Of a stretch of 64,000 bases of DNA, positions 42,518 to 50,192 are shown one piece after another (within the stretch, counting starts at the first letter, position 1; each line of letters opens with the position of its first letter). The stretch lies in assembly GCF_010548275.1 (NCBI RefSeq), contig NZ_JAAGLT010000023.1, positions 94,725-158,724 of the forward strand. Reading direction: 5' to 3'. The DNA is from Streptomyces sp. SID12488. GTDB taxonomy: Bacteria; Actinomycetota; Actinomycetes; Streptomycetales; Streptomycetaceae. Under the pieces are notes generated by a model, which did no database searches, was not told the origin of the DNA, and worked only from the letters and a program-made list of their open reading frames with translations. The translations under genes were made by a program, and so were the position numbers.

Positions 42518-43306
42518 CTACGGCTCCCGGTGTGCGAAGGCGGCGCGCAGATCGGGCTCGTCGACCGCGCGGACCCCGAGTACGGCGACGGAGGTGAGGT
42601 ACGTGCGTTCGTCGCCGGTGTCGTGGGGGTCGGTGGTCCTGGTCCGCCGGGTCAGGGTGGTGAGCAGCCGTTGTCCGGCCGGTGACGCCCAGCGCGAGTA
42701 GGGGTGGACCTCGATCCGGGCGATGGCGAGGCAGCTCAGGGTGAGGACGAGGGGGAGCGCGAACCAGAGGGCGACCAGGTCGCGCGGCACGGCACCCCGC
42801 CCCGGCACCAGCAGGGCCACCGCGCCCAGCGTGAACACGGCCAGCGCGGCGGCCCGCGCCTGACGGACCGCGAACGCGATTCCACGCCTGGCGCCCTCGG
42901 GCACGGCCAGGCCCGCCGCGACGAGCCGGTCCGCGAGCCTCCGTACGGCCTCCGTGCCGGCCGCGGCCGTCCGCACCGGGGCGATGCGTGACTGGCCCTC
43001 CGGCCCGATGGCGCCTATCACCGACCGCTCCATCTCGTCGCGCCCGCTCGGATCGACGACGGTCGCCCAGCCGGTGTGGGCGAGCAGCAGCCGCCGTTGG
43101 CGGGCCATCGACACCAGCGTGAGATCGGCGACCCGCGCCGGTCCGCCGGACAGGAACGCGGCCTCGTACAGCGTCAGGTCACGCCCGCGACCGCCGGGGC
43201 CCGCGTCCGGATCGACGGCACCCGCGTGTACGGCGGCCAGACACAGCCGGAGGCACGCCGTACCGGCGGCGATCCAGGCCAGCAGCAGGAGGAAGGACCA
43301 GAACAT
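42518..43306 (-). CDS. TIGR04222 domain membrane protein
   Basis: A 262-residue protein. An N-terminal hydrophobic segment (FWSFLLLLAWIAAGTACLRL) is followed by the conserved LYEAAFLSGGPARVADLTL, then a winged-helix-like cytoplasmic domain. Two further hydrophobic segments lie near residues 160-215. Members of TIGR04222 in many actinobacteria, as I recall, have a Cys/Gly-rich C-terminus and lie near DUF692 genes; this one ends AFAHREP without such a tail. ATG 43306 has a TAGAAC 6 bases upstream and no ribosome site, so it may be leaderless. Function unknown. Confidence 0.72.
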   Translation of the reverse strand: MFWSFLLLLAWIAAGTACLRLCLAAVHAGAVDPDAGPGGRGRDLTLYEAAFLSGGPARVADLTLVSMARQRRLLLAHTGWATVVDPSGRDEMERSVIGAIGPEGQSRIAPVRTAAAGTEAVRRLADRLVAAGLAVPEGARRGIAFAVRQARAAALAVFTLGAVALLVPGRGAVPRDLVALWFALPLVLTLSCLAIARIEVHPYSRWASPAGQRLLTTLTRRTRTTDPHDTGDERTYLTSVAVLGVRAVDEPDLRAAFAHREP

Positions 43307-43409
43307 GCCGTTGTTCTATGCGAAGGGTGCCTGGAACGCCATGGGCTTTCAGGATATGGACGAGGTATGGCCGGTACGCGACGTATGCGCGGTGGCCGGT
43401 TCGGGGTTC

Positions 43410-44195
43410 CTAGGCGGGCTCCGTCGGCTCCGTGGGCTTCGGCGGCGGGCTGGTGGCCGGCGGCGGCAGCGGATAGGTCGCGGCCGGCGAGGGCGTCACC
43501 GGCACGGCGGACGCGGGTGCGGTCGTCGGGCCGGGCGGGGCCGGGGAGTTGGTGAGCGGCGGGGTGCTCGCGGCGGCCATGCCCTGGGCGAGGGCGTCGA
43601 AGTCGACGTACCCCGTGGCCTCCAGGACCTGGATGTGGTCGAGGACGGTCCGGTTCGCGTCGTCGGCGAGGGTGCGGACCAGGGAGTTGCGGGTGCTCGC
43701 GCGGACCTGTGCGACGACGGAGAAGACCTTGCCGTGCGCCATCCGCAGCAGGTTGGCGAACTCGCGGTCGAAGTCCTCGCCATGGGCCGCGTCCATGGTG
43801 CCGAGCCACCCGCGCTGCTGTTCGCTCGGCTGGTTGGGGAGTTCGAACGCGAGCCGCGCGGCCACGTCCCGGACCCGCTCGTCGAGGAACGTGTGCCCCT
43901 CGATCAGATGCCGGCCCGCGATCCGTACGGCCTCGGTGGTGCCGCGTTCCTGGGCCTGCTGGCCGGCGGGCAGTTCCCACAGCCCGGCCAGCCGGACCTT
44001 GGTGAGGAACTCGCGGTCGAGCGCCGACAGCGGGCCGAACCGCGTCGACACGGTCTGCGCGTTGAGCACGTCCACGCCGGTGCCGGAGCGGTCCGTGTAC
44101 GACCAGACCGGGAAGAACAGTGCCACGAGGGTCGTCGCCAGACCCGCGACGATGAGCCCGGTGCCGCCGAGACCGGGACGGTGGATGGATCGCAT
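43410..44195 (-). CDS. DUF4142 protein with Pro-rich tail (paralogue A)
   Basis: A 261-residue envelope protein. A single N-terminal hydrophobic segment (LIVAGLATTLVALFFPVWSY) acts as signal or anchor. The DUF4142 helical bundle (about 55-205) contains LSALDREFLTKVRLAGLWE and LIEGHTFLDERVRDVAARL. The last 50 residues are a Pro/Thr/Ser/Ala linker with no fold. It has no cysteines. AGGAGG precedes ATG 44195. It is the first of three DUF4142 genes in this cluster; the other two (46005 and 46923) share the LAGLWE core. Function unknown. Confidence 0.78.
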   Translation of the reverse strand: MRSIHRPGLGGTGLIVAGLATTLVALFFPVWSYTDRSGTGVDVLNAQTVSTRFGPLSALDREFLTKVRLAGLWELPAGQQAQERGTTEAVRIAGRHLIEGHTFLDERVRDVAARLAFELPNQPSEQQRGWLGTMDAAHGEDFDREFANLLRMAHGKVFSVVAQVRASTRNSLVRTLADDANRTVLDHIQVLEATGYVDFDALAQGMAAASTPPLTNSPAPPGPTTAPASAVPVTPSPAATYPLPPPATSPPPKPTEPTEPA

Positions 44196-44520
44196 GGTGC
44201 CTCCTGCTTGCGGCACCGCACGCTAATGCGCTTCGGGCACGGAGTTCGCATCGTACTGCGGGTCGTACGCCGACTGCGGTACGCGAGGAGACGGCCCCGG
44301 GGGAGGGGGCGAACGCCGGATGAGGGAGCGTGAGCCTGTTGCATACCGTGTGAAACGCCAATAAACCGGACGGTGAAGTGTCGTGTATTGGGCGGCACTG
44401 TTAATCCCCGCACAGTTTGCACGGGTTGGGGTGGAGGTGCCCGCCCGGCAGCGGATGGTGGGACGGCGTACGCGGGAGGAGTGACGTTCGTCGCTCGGTG
44501 CCCCCGGCGCCTCCAGTGCC
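44196..44520. other. Intergenic region upstream of paralogue A
   Basis: No convincing gene. An AT-richer stretch around 44345-44410 (GCCAATAAACC, TGTTAATCC) probably holds the promoter for the DUF4142 gene at 44195. A short minus-strand frame ending DPQYDANSVPEAH lacks a start codon and a ribosome site. Confidence 0.45.
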
Positions 44521-45882
44521 TCAGCGGCGCAGGAGTACGCGTCGGGTGGCCCGGGCCAGCCGGGCCGTGGGGCGCTGCGAGCGCGGGGCCGGACCCGAGC
44601 GGTCGAGCCACCACTCGCGCAGTCGCCGCCGGCTCTCCGCGTTCTCGGGGGTCTCGGGGGACTTGGGCAGCCCGCCGAGCAGCAGGTGCGCGGCGAAGTC
44701 CAGCGCGTCGTGCCGGTAGCCGTCGGACATGGGGTGCCCGTGCGCGTAGGCGAGGAAGGCGGGGCGGTATCCCGCCCCGAGGATCTCGGGCAGCTCCGGT
44801 GCGATCTTCGCCACGACATCGGCCCGCTTCGCCCCGAGCGCCCGCGACTGCACCCCGAGCCGCACCCGGTCGAACCCCTCCGGCGCGGGCGTCCCCGCGA
44901 CGAGCGCGGAGAGCAGCGCGGCCTGCGCGAGGGCGAGGCGCTGGCGGGCGGGGGCGGAGACGGATTCGGGTGCCTCGTCGGCCATGGGCGCGGCCGGCGT
45001 CGCCGGAGCCGTCGCCTCCGCGGTGACCGGCTTTGGGGGCTTTGAGGGCGCGGCAGCCTTCAGCGCCCCGCGGATCGCGTCCAGCTCCCGCTCCAGCTCG
45101 CCCGCCTCGGGGAAGTTGTCGTCCCGCTCCAGCAGCACGCCGGGCGGCGTGACCCTGGAGGCGAGGTCCGTGAGGATGTCGAGGACCTGGGGCGGGACCG
45201 GGTGGGCGTGGCTGTCGTGCCAGACGCCGTCCCGTTCGAAGCCGCCCGCGACATGGACGTACGCGATGGCCTCGACGGGCAGCTCGGCCAGGGCCTTCGC
45301 CGGGTCCTCGCCCCGGTTGACGTGGTTCGTGTACAGGTTGGCGACATCGATGAGGAGGCGTACGCCGGTCCGGTCGGCCAGCTCGTACAGGAACTGGCCC
45401 TCCGTGAGCTCCTCGCCGGGCCAGGCGAGGAGCGCGGCGATGTTCTCGACGGCCAGTGGCACCGGCAGCGCCGCCTGTGCGATACGGACGTTCTCGCACA
45501 GCACGTCGAGCGCGTCCCGGGTGCGGGGCACGGGCAGCAGGTGCCCGGCCTCCAGCAGCGGGGACGCGGTCAGCGGACCGCCGGCCCGGACGAACGCGAT
45601 GTGCTCGGTCACCAGGGGCGAGCCCAGCGCCTCGGCCCGCTCGGCGAGCGCGGTGAGCCGGTCCTTGGCGGGCCGGTCCGCGCCGCCGAGGCCCAGGGAG
45701 ACACCGTGCGGGACGACCGTCACGCCGCGCTCGCGCAGCCGCAGCAGCGACTCGGGGAGATGCCCGGGGCAGAGGTTCTCGGCCACCGCCTCGACCCAGT
45801 CGATGCCCGGCATGGCCTCCACGGCGTCCGCGATCTCCGGCCGCCACCCGATGCCCGTACCCAGTCGCTCCGGTCGCTTCAT
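44521..45882 (-). CDS. DUF692/MNIO-family enzyme fused to a SCO6045-type C-terminal domain
   Basis: A 453-residue cytoplasmic protein. Residues 1-285 form the DUF692 TIM barrel of multinuclear non-heme iron enzymes, with metal-site candidates in TEHIAFV, VENIAALL, DVANLYTNHVN, YVHVAGG, DSHAHPV and LLERDDNFP. An Ala/Pro linker of about 40 residues leads to a helical C-terminal domain (about 330-430, ALLSALVAGTPAPEGFDR, ARALGAKRADVVAK) that I recall as SCO6045-like and that resembles the partner domain (DUF2063) of other MNIO enzymes. MNIO enzymes modify peptides, but no precursor peptide is recognisable here. ATG 45882 has GGGGA upstream. Confidence 0.82.
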   Translation of the reverse strand: MKRPERLGTGIGWRPEIADAVEAMPGIDWVEAVAENLCPGHLPESLLRLRERGVTVVPHGVSLGLGGADRPAKDRLTALAERAEALGSPLVTEHIAFVRAGGPLTASPLLEAGHLLPVPRTRDALDVLCENVRIAQAALPVPLAVENIAALLAWPGEELTEGQFLYELADRTGVRLLIDVANLYTNHVNRGEDPAKALAELPVEAIAYVHVAGGFERDGVWHDSHAHPVPPQVLDILTDLASRVTPPGVLLERDDNFPEAGELERELDAIRGALKAAAPSKPPKPVTAEATAPATPAAPMADEAPESVSAPARQRLALAQAALLSALVAGTPAPEGFDRVRLGVQSRALGAKRADVVAKIAPELPEILGAGYRPAFLAYAHGHPMSDGYRHDALDFAAHLLLGGLPKSPETPENAESRRRLREWWLDRSGPAPRSQRPTARLARATRRVLLRR

Positions 45883-46004
45883 GGTCCGTCCCCTTCTCCG
45901 ACCTTCTCGGTCCACGGAGTGATGGCCCGGGTTGCCGGGGTCGAACCCCTCCCCGGCGACCTTCAGAGCAACATTTGAGCTTGCGCCCGCCCGTTCCCGT
46001 CCGC

Positions 46005-46802
46005 CTACTGGCCCTGGGCGAGCTTGTTGGGGTCCGGGGCCTCCGGCCGGTTGGTGTTGATCGTGCCGGGTGCCGGCGGCGACGGCTTCGAGGACGTCAC
46101 GGGGTTGCCGGTCGGCTCCACCGCGGGCGCGACGGGCGGCACCACTCCGGGGGACGGCGGCGGCGGACCGGTCGGACTGGCGCTGGGTCCGGCGGCCTTC
46201 TCGGCGATCGCCTGGAAGTCGATCTTGCCGGTCTTCTCCAGGATCGTGATGTGGTCGAGCACCGTCTGGTTGGTGTCCGAGGCCAGTTGACGCACCAGCG
46301 TGTTCTGGGTCTTGTTCCGTACCGTCGCGATGACCGGGAGGATGTTGCCGTGCGCCTGCCGCAGGAGGTTCGCCCAGACCTTGTCGTAGTCCGCGGCCGA
46401 GGCCGCCGTCATCTGGTCCAGGAAGCCCTGCTGCTGTGCGTTCGGCTGGTTGGGGATCGGGACACCGAGCTGCTGGGAGACGCTCCGTGCCCGCTTGTCG
46501 AGGTCGTTGTGGCCCGTGATCAGGTGCTGGGCCGCCTCCCTGACGGCGGGACTGCTGGACTTCGACATCGCCTGTTGCCCCGCGGGCAGTTCCCACAGCC
46601 CGGCCAGCCGGACGCGCACGATGAGTTCGCGGTCCAAGGGGGTCAGCGGCCCCCACTGGGTGTTCACCGTGTCTCCGGTGATCGCGGCGGCCGTCGTGGC
46701 GTCGTTGCGGTGCGGGTACGAGTAGAACACGGGGTACGCGAGCGCGCCGACGGTGCCTGCGATGGCGAGGCCGACGAGGAACGTGCCGTTCGTGCGGGGC
46801 AA
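46005..46802 (-). CDS. DUF4142 protein with Pro-rich tail (paralogue B)
   Basis: A 265-residue envelope protein. The anchor segment is FLVGLAIAGTVGALAYPVFY. The DUF4142 bundle contains LTPLDRELIVRVRLAGLWELP and NQPNAQQQGFLDQM. After about residue 200 comes a Pro/Ser/Val tail that ends in NRPEAPDPNKLAQGQ. No cysteine is present. The start is TTG 46802, supported by GGGAGG 5 bases before it; this region is nearly identical to that of the next gene. TTG and CTCCC beside the ribosome site may restrain translation. Compared with paralogue C it has about 60 extra C-terminal residues. Confidence 0.78.
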   Translation of the reverse strand: MPRTNGTFLVGLAIAGTVGALAYPVFYSYPHRNDATTAAAITGDTVNTQWGPLTPLDRELIVRVRLAGLWELPAGQQAMSKSSSPAVREAAQHLITGHNDLDKRARSVSQQLGVPIPNQPNAQQQGFLDQMTAASAADYDKVWANLLRQAHGNILPVIATVRNKTQNTLVRQLASDTNQTVLDHITILEKTGKIDFQAIAEKAAGPSASPTGPPPPSPGVVPPVAPAVEPTGNPVTSSKPSPPAPGTINTNRPEAPDPNKLAQGQ

Positions 46803-46837
46803 GGGAGCCTCCCGGGGGAACCCAACTGGTCGTTGGG
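46803..46837 (-). repeat. Duplicated leader of paralogue B
   Basis: GGAGCCTCCCGGGG (46804-46817) and CCAACTGGTCGTTGGG (46822-46837) recur exactly before paralogue C. The second block is a hairpin with CCAAC/GTTGG arms just upstream of the ribosome site; the first holds the ribosome site and a complementary CTCCC. Confidence 0.7.
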
Positions 46838-46922
46838 GACTGATACGTGGCTGGTGAGGGACGTACGTGAGGGAGTGGTCAGGACACCGAGCGGGCCTGG
46901 GCCGCTGTCACGTGTACACGAG

Positions 46923-47531
46923 TCAGATCGTGCCGTTGGCGATGGCGTCGAAGTCGACCGCTCCGGTCTTCTCCAGCATCGTGATGTGGTCGAGCACGGT
47001 CTGGTTGGTGTCCGTCGCCAGTTGACGCACCAGCGAGTTCTGGGTCTGGTTCCGGATCGTCGCGATGTCCGGGAAGATCGTGCCGTGTGCCTTCCGCAGG
47101 AGGCTCGCCCAGACCCGGTCGAACTCCTTGCCCTGGGCGGCGTCCATCTGGGCGAGGAAGCCCTGCTGCGCCTCGTTCGGCTGGTTGGGCAGCTCGACAT
47201 TGAGCTGGGCGGCGACCTTCCGCACCCGCTCGTCCAGGTCGCCGTGGCCCACCAGCAGGTGGTCCGCCGCCGCCTTGACGGTGGCGCTGCTGGACTTGTC
47301 CATCGCCTTCTCCCCGGCGGGCCCTTCCCACAGGCCGGCCAGCCGGACGCGCACGATCAGGCTGCGGTCCGAGGCGGTGAGCGGCCCCCACTGGGTGTTC
47401 ACCGTGCCGGCGGCCGTGTTCGACACGCCGGTGCCGGAGCGGTCGGCGTAGGACCACACCGGGAACGAGAGCGCGGCGATGGTCGTCGTCAGGGCCGCGA
47501 TGACGAGGGCCGAGTGGTTGAAGCGCGGCAA
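46923..47531 (-). CDS. DUF4142 protein (paralogue C)
   Basis: A 202-residue envelope protein. The anchor is LVIAALTTTIAALSFPVWSY, the bundle contains LTASDRSLIVRVRLAGLWEGP and LVGHGDLDERVRKVAAQL, and it ends at about the same place as the bundle of the other two, without a Pro-rich tail. The start is TTG 47531 with GGAGG 5 bases upstream. Gene and leader are a duplicate of paralogue B; the bundle also resembles paralogue A. No cysteine is present. Confidence 0.78.
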   Translation of the reverse strand: MPRFNHSALVIAALTTTIAALSFPVWSYADRSGTGVSNTAAGTVNTQWGPLTASDRSLIVRVRLAGLWEGPAGEKAMDKSSSATVKAAADHLLVGHGDLDERVRKVAAQLNVELPNQPNEAQQGFLAQMDAAQGKEFDRVWASLLRKAHGTIFPDIATIRNQTQNSLVRQLATDTNQTVLDHITMLEKTGAVDFDAIANGTI

Positions 47532-47565
47532 AGGAGCCTCCCGGGGAAACCAACTGGTCGTTGGG
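47532..47565 (-). repeat. Duplicated leader of paralogue C
   Basis: GGAGCCTCCCGGGG (47533-47546) and CCAACTGGTCGTTGGG (47550-47565) match the leader of paralogue B exactly, with only a spacer difference. See the entry at 46803. Confidence 0.7.
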
Positions 47566-47616
47566 CATGTGGTACATGGCCAGCGTCAGAAAGTACGAGC
47601 GGGAACCCGGGGATGT

Positions 47617-48357
47617 TCAACGAAGATGTTTGAATCCTGTGCGACCCAGGGGGCGATGGTCCGCGACCACCGTCGCCGAACCGGGCGCGATCTCCGTGAA
47701 ACCGGCATCACGGACCAATGGGAGTCCACCGGAGGTCAGTTCGCGCCAGTGGTCCGGCTCCGCCGTGCGGACGGCGAGCGGGAAGCTCGCCTCCCGCCAG
47801 AGCGCGCGAGCCTCGTCCGACAGTTCCCACCACGCCAGCTGGGCGCCGTGTCCCGTCTGGGCCATCGCCTTGCCCGCCGACATGTCCAGCTCGGGGTTCA
47901 GCCAGAGGACGGGCACCGCCGGGTCGGGGCCGAGCGGCGGCTCCGGGTCCTCCAGGTCGGTGCCGGACACCTGGAGCCGGGCCAGGTCCTTGGGCCAGCC
48001 GTCCAGCGGAACGGGCGGGAAGACCCGTACCTCGGCCGACTTGCCGGTGACCGTGATGCCGGGCAGCGCCTCGGCCCGCCGCCACTCGGCACCCCGAGCC
48101 CGCCGCACGACCTTGCGGATCCGGGCGTCCTGCCAGTCCCGCATGACCTCCGCCCACTCCCCGTCGCCAGCCGACCGCTCGTCGCCGAGGATCACGAGAA
48201 CGGCTCGGGCGGCCGTCTCCAACGCGTCCGTACGAGCGGGCGGCTCGGCCTTCTCGATCCGGGCGACGAGAGGGAGGACGAACTGAGGGGCCTCGTCACG
48301 AGGCGATCGCTCGGAGCGGAAAGGGCTGTCGCCGGGAACGGCCGGGTCGTTGGTCAC
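47617..48357 (-). CDS. Peptidyl-tRNA hydrolase 2-like protein
   Basis: A 246-residue soluble protein. The N-terminal half is actinobacterial and unassigned (VLPLVARIEKAEPP, VMRDWQDARIRKVVRRARG). The C-terminal half matches the PTH2 fold, with LWLNPELDMSAGKAMAQTG (the strand and Lys-bearing helix) and GAQLAWWELSDEA. It may release peptidyl-tRNA or act on another aminoacyl-RNA; the key Lys is present. CAGACT (coding strand, 48365-48370) lies 7 bases before GTG 48357 and the AAGGA next to it is too close, so I prefer a leaderless start. It is divergent from the ABC gene. Confidence 0.62.
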   Translation of the reverse strand: MTNDPAVPGDSPFRSERSPRDEAPQFVLPLVARIEKAEPPARTDALETAARAVLVILGDERSAGDGEWAEVMRDWQDARIRKVVRRARGAEWRRAEALPGITVTGKSAEVRVFPPVPLDGWPKDLARLQVSGTDLEDPEPPLGPDPAVPVLWLNPELDMSAGKAMAQTGHGAQLAWWELSDEARALWREASFPLAVRTAEPDHWRELTSGGLPLVRDAGFTEIAPGSATVVADHRPLGRTGFKHLR

Positions 48358-48414
48358 GTCCTTCAGTCTGCCAGGCGGAAGATCGGCTCTTCCGGGGGAG
48401 AGGGCGGGGACAGC

Positions 48415-49347
48415 GTGCGACGTGACCTTCGACTGGACGGTGTGGGCCGCCGCTACGGACTGCGCGGCCCCTGGGTCCTGCGGGGCGTGGACCTGGCGTT
48501 GGCGCCCGGCACTCTCACCCGTATCGAGGGTGCCAACGGCACCGGCAAGTCCACCCTCCTGCGCGTGCTCGCCGGCATCGACGCCCCCACGGAAGGCACC
48601 CTCACCGGCCGCCCGCGCACCGCGTACGTCCCCGAGCGCTTCCCGGCAGCGCTCCCTTTCACCGCGCACGGCTACCTCACACATCTGGGCGCCGTGCACG
48701 GACTGTCCCGTACGGCCGCCGCCCGGGCCGCCGACGAGTGGCTGGAGCGGCTCGGCGCCGCCGCGTACGCCCGGACGCCCATGGCTGAGCTGTCGAAGGG
48801 CAGCAGCCAGAAGGTCGCGGTCGCGCAGGCACTCCTCGCCGACCCGGAGCTGCTCGTCCTCGACGAGGCGTGGACGGGCCTCGACACCGCGGCCCGGGGC
48901 GAGTTGGAGCGGGTCGTCGCCGAACTCACCGCGTCCGGCGCCTCGGTGGTGTTCGTCGACCACGACCCGGGCCGCCTGGCGGGGGCGCCCGACGCGACGT
49001 ACACCGTGATCGGGGGCGGCCTCGACCTCCGTACGACACAAGCCGGTTCACCGGAAACCGCCGGCCCGCACCTGGTCGTCGAGGCCCAGGGTCCGCCGGG
49101 CGCGCGGCCCCCGGCCGAGGCGCTGAGGTGGACGACGTCGAGCGCGGAGACCGCGACACCGGGCGGCCACCGGCTCACCGTCCCCCGGACCCACTCGGAC
49201 GTCGTACTCCGCGCCCTGCTCACGGCCCGCCCGCCCTGGCACGTGGTGAGCGTGCGACCCGAGACGGCCGGAACGCCCGAAACCCTCGGAACGCCCGCCG
49301 GCACCGCCGTACCCGCACCGCTCGCCACCGACGAAAGCCGCCGATGA
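48415..49347 (+). CDS. ABC transporter ATP-binding protein
   Basis: A 310-residue ABC ATPase with Walker A IEGANGTGKST near residue 40, signature LSKGSSQK, Walker B LLVLDEAWTGLD and switch region VVFVDHD. LSKGSS instead of LSGGQ is found in ABC-2 exporter ATPases. The C-terminal 90 residues (after about 215) are Pro/Thr-rich and outside the ATPase fold. GTG 48415 has GGGGA 4 bases upstream. It overlaps the membrane protein gene by 4 bases, so the pair makes one exporter. Substrate unknown. Confidence 0.83.
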   Translation: MRRDLRLDGVGRRYGLRGPWVLRGVDLALAPGTLTRIEGANGTGKSTLLRVLAGIDAPTEGTLTGRPRTAYVPERFPAALPFTAHGYLTHLGAVHGLSRTAAARAADEWLERLGAAAYARTPMAELSKGSSQKVAVAQALLADPELLVLDEAWTGLDTAARGELERVVAELTASGASVVFVDHDPGRLAGAPDATYTVIGGGLDLRTTQAGSPETAGPHLVVEAQGPPGARPPAEALRWTTSSAETATPGGHRLTVPRTHSDVVLRALLTARPPWHVVSVRPETAGTPETLGTPAGTAVPAPLATDESRR

Positions 49348-50015
49348 CCGCCCTCCTGCGCTACCAGGCAGCCCTGCTTGTGCGTTCGCAGCGCTGGCTG
49401 CCCCCGTTCATCCTCTACGCGGTGTTCCTGGGCGTCGGGGTGCAGGGCGGGCAGCCGGTGCTCGACTCGCTCGGGTATGCCGCGGCGGCCGTCCTGCCGG
49501 TGGCCGCCTGGCTGGTGCGGATCTGCGCGGGCAACGAGCCGCCCGCCGCCCGTGCCGCCGTGGCCGCGGCCGTCGGCCCCGGACGGGCACACCTCGCCTG
49601 TCTCCTGGTGGCACTGGCCGCCTCGGCGGCGCTCGCTACGGCCGCGACCGTCGTGGTGACCCTGATCAGCGACCCGGCGAACGCCGATCACCGGATCCGG
49701 GTCGAGCCGCTCCCGGCCGGTGGAGCCGGGCTGCTCGCCGCCCTGGCGTGCGCCCTGCTCGGCACTGCCGTCGGCGCGCTCACGACCTGGCCGCTGCTGC
49801 GCTCACCCGGCCGGGCGGTGCCCGCGATGATGCTCGGCGCGCTGCTGGCGATGGTGGTGACCGGCTCCCCGGCCAAGTCGGCGATCACGGCCCTGGTGAC
49901 CGGCTCGCGCTCGGGCACGATCCCGGTGCCCCTGCTGCCACTGGCCGCGGCGGCCCTGCTCACGGCGACGGCGACCGCCGCGGCCTGCGCCCTCACCTCA
50001 CGCCGCTCACCCTGA
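49344..50015 (+). CDS. ABC-2-type membrane protein
   Basis: A 223-residue protein with about six hydrophobic segments: FILYAVFLGVGVQGG, AAAAVLPVAAWLV, LACLLVALAASAALATAA and others. It has the size and topology of an ABC-2 exporter permease and starts at ATG 49344, overlapping the ATPase stop by 4 bases. The pair is probably a small exporter; cargo is unknown. Its 3' end overlaps that of the 55-residue minus-strand gene by 9 bases. Confidence 0.75.
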   Translation: MTALLRYQAALLVRSQRWLPPFILYAVFLGVGVQGGQPVLDSLGYAAAAVLPVAAWLVRICAGNEPPAARAAVAAAVGPGRAHLACLLVALAASAALATAATVVVTLISDPANADHRIRVEPLPAGGAGLLAALACALLGTAVGALTTWPLLRSPGRAVPAMMLGALLAMVVTGSPAKSAITALVTGSRSGTIPVPLLPLAAAALLTATATAAACALTSRRSP

Positions 50016-50174
50016 ACAGGCGTTGCGCTGAGCCTCCTGCCATTCACAGACCGGGCAGAGCGTGATGCCCTTCCGCGACGCCGGGTACTCGGTCGGCTCC
50101 CGGCACAGCACGCACTCCGCGTACGGCGGCCCAACCGCTTCATCCTCGTGCGTGTGCTGGTGCTCGTCACTCAT
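50007..50174 (-). CDS. Small zinc-ribbon-like protein (two CxxC pairs)
   Basis: A 55-residue protein read from ATG 50174 to TGA 50007-50009. After a His/Asp/Glu-rich start (MSDEHQHTHEDEA) it has CVLC (21-24) and CPVC (40-43), spaced 15 residues, which fits a zinc ribbon. The codons show normal Streptomyces third-position bias. Stop and 3' end overlap the + gene at 49344-50015 by 9 bases. It precedes the deacetylase stop by 18 bases. Function unknown; its shortness makes it easy to miss. Confidence 0.7.
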   Translation of the reverse strand: MSDEHQHTHEDEAVGPPYAECVLCREPTEYPASRKGITLCPVCEWQEAQRNACSG

Positions 50175-50192
50175 GGCACCAGCGTAGGCCGG

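Noticed and set aside
44223..44520. A short minus-strand frame ending DPQYDANSVPEAH as a possible MNIO precursor peptide
   Set aside because: It has no start codon in a sensible place, no ribosome site, and continues as an overlap frame inside the DUF692 gene.
48358..48364. AAGGA next to GTG 48357 as a ribosome-binding site
   Set aside because: Only a one-base gap separates it from the start codon, too close to work; a -10-like CAGACT 7 bases upstream fits better.
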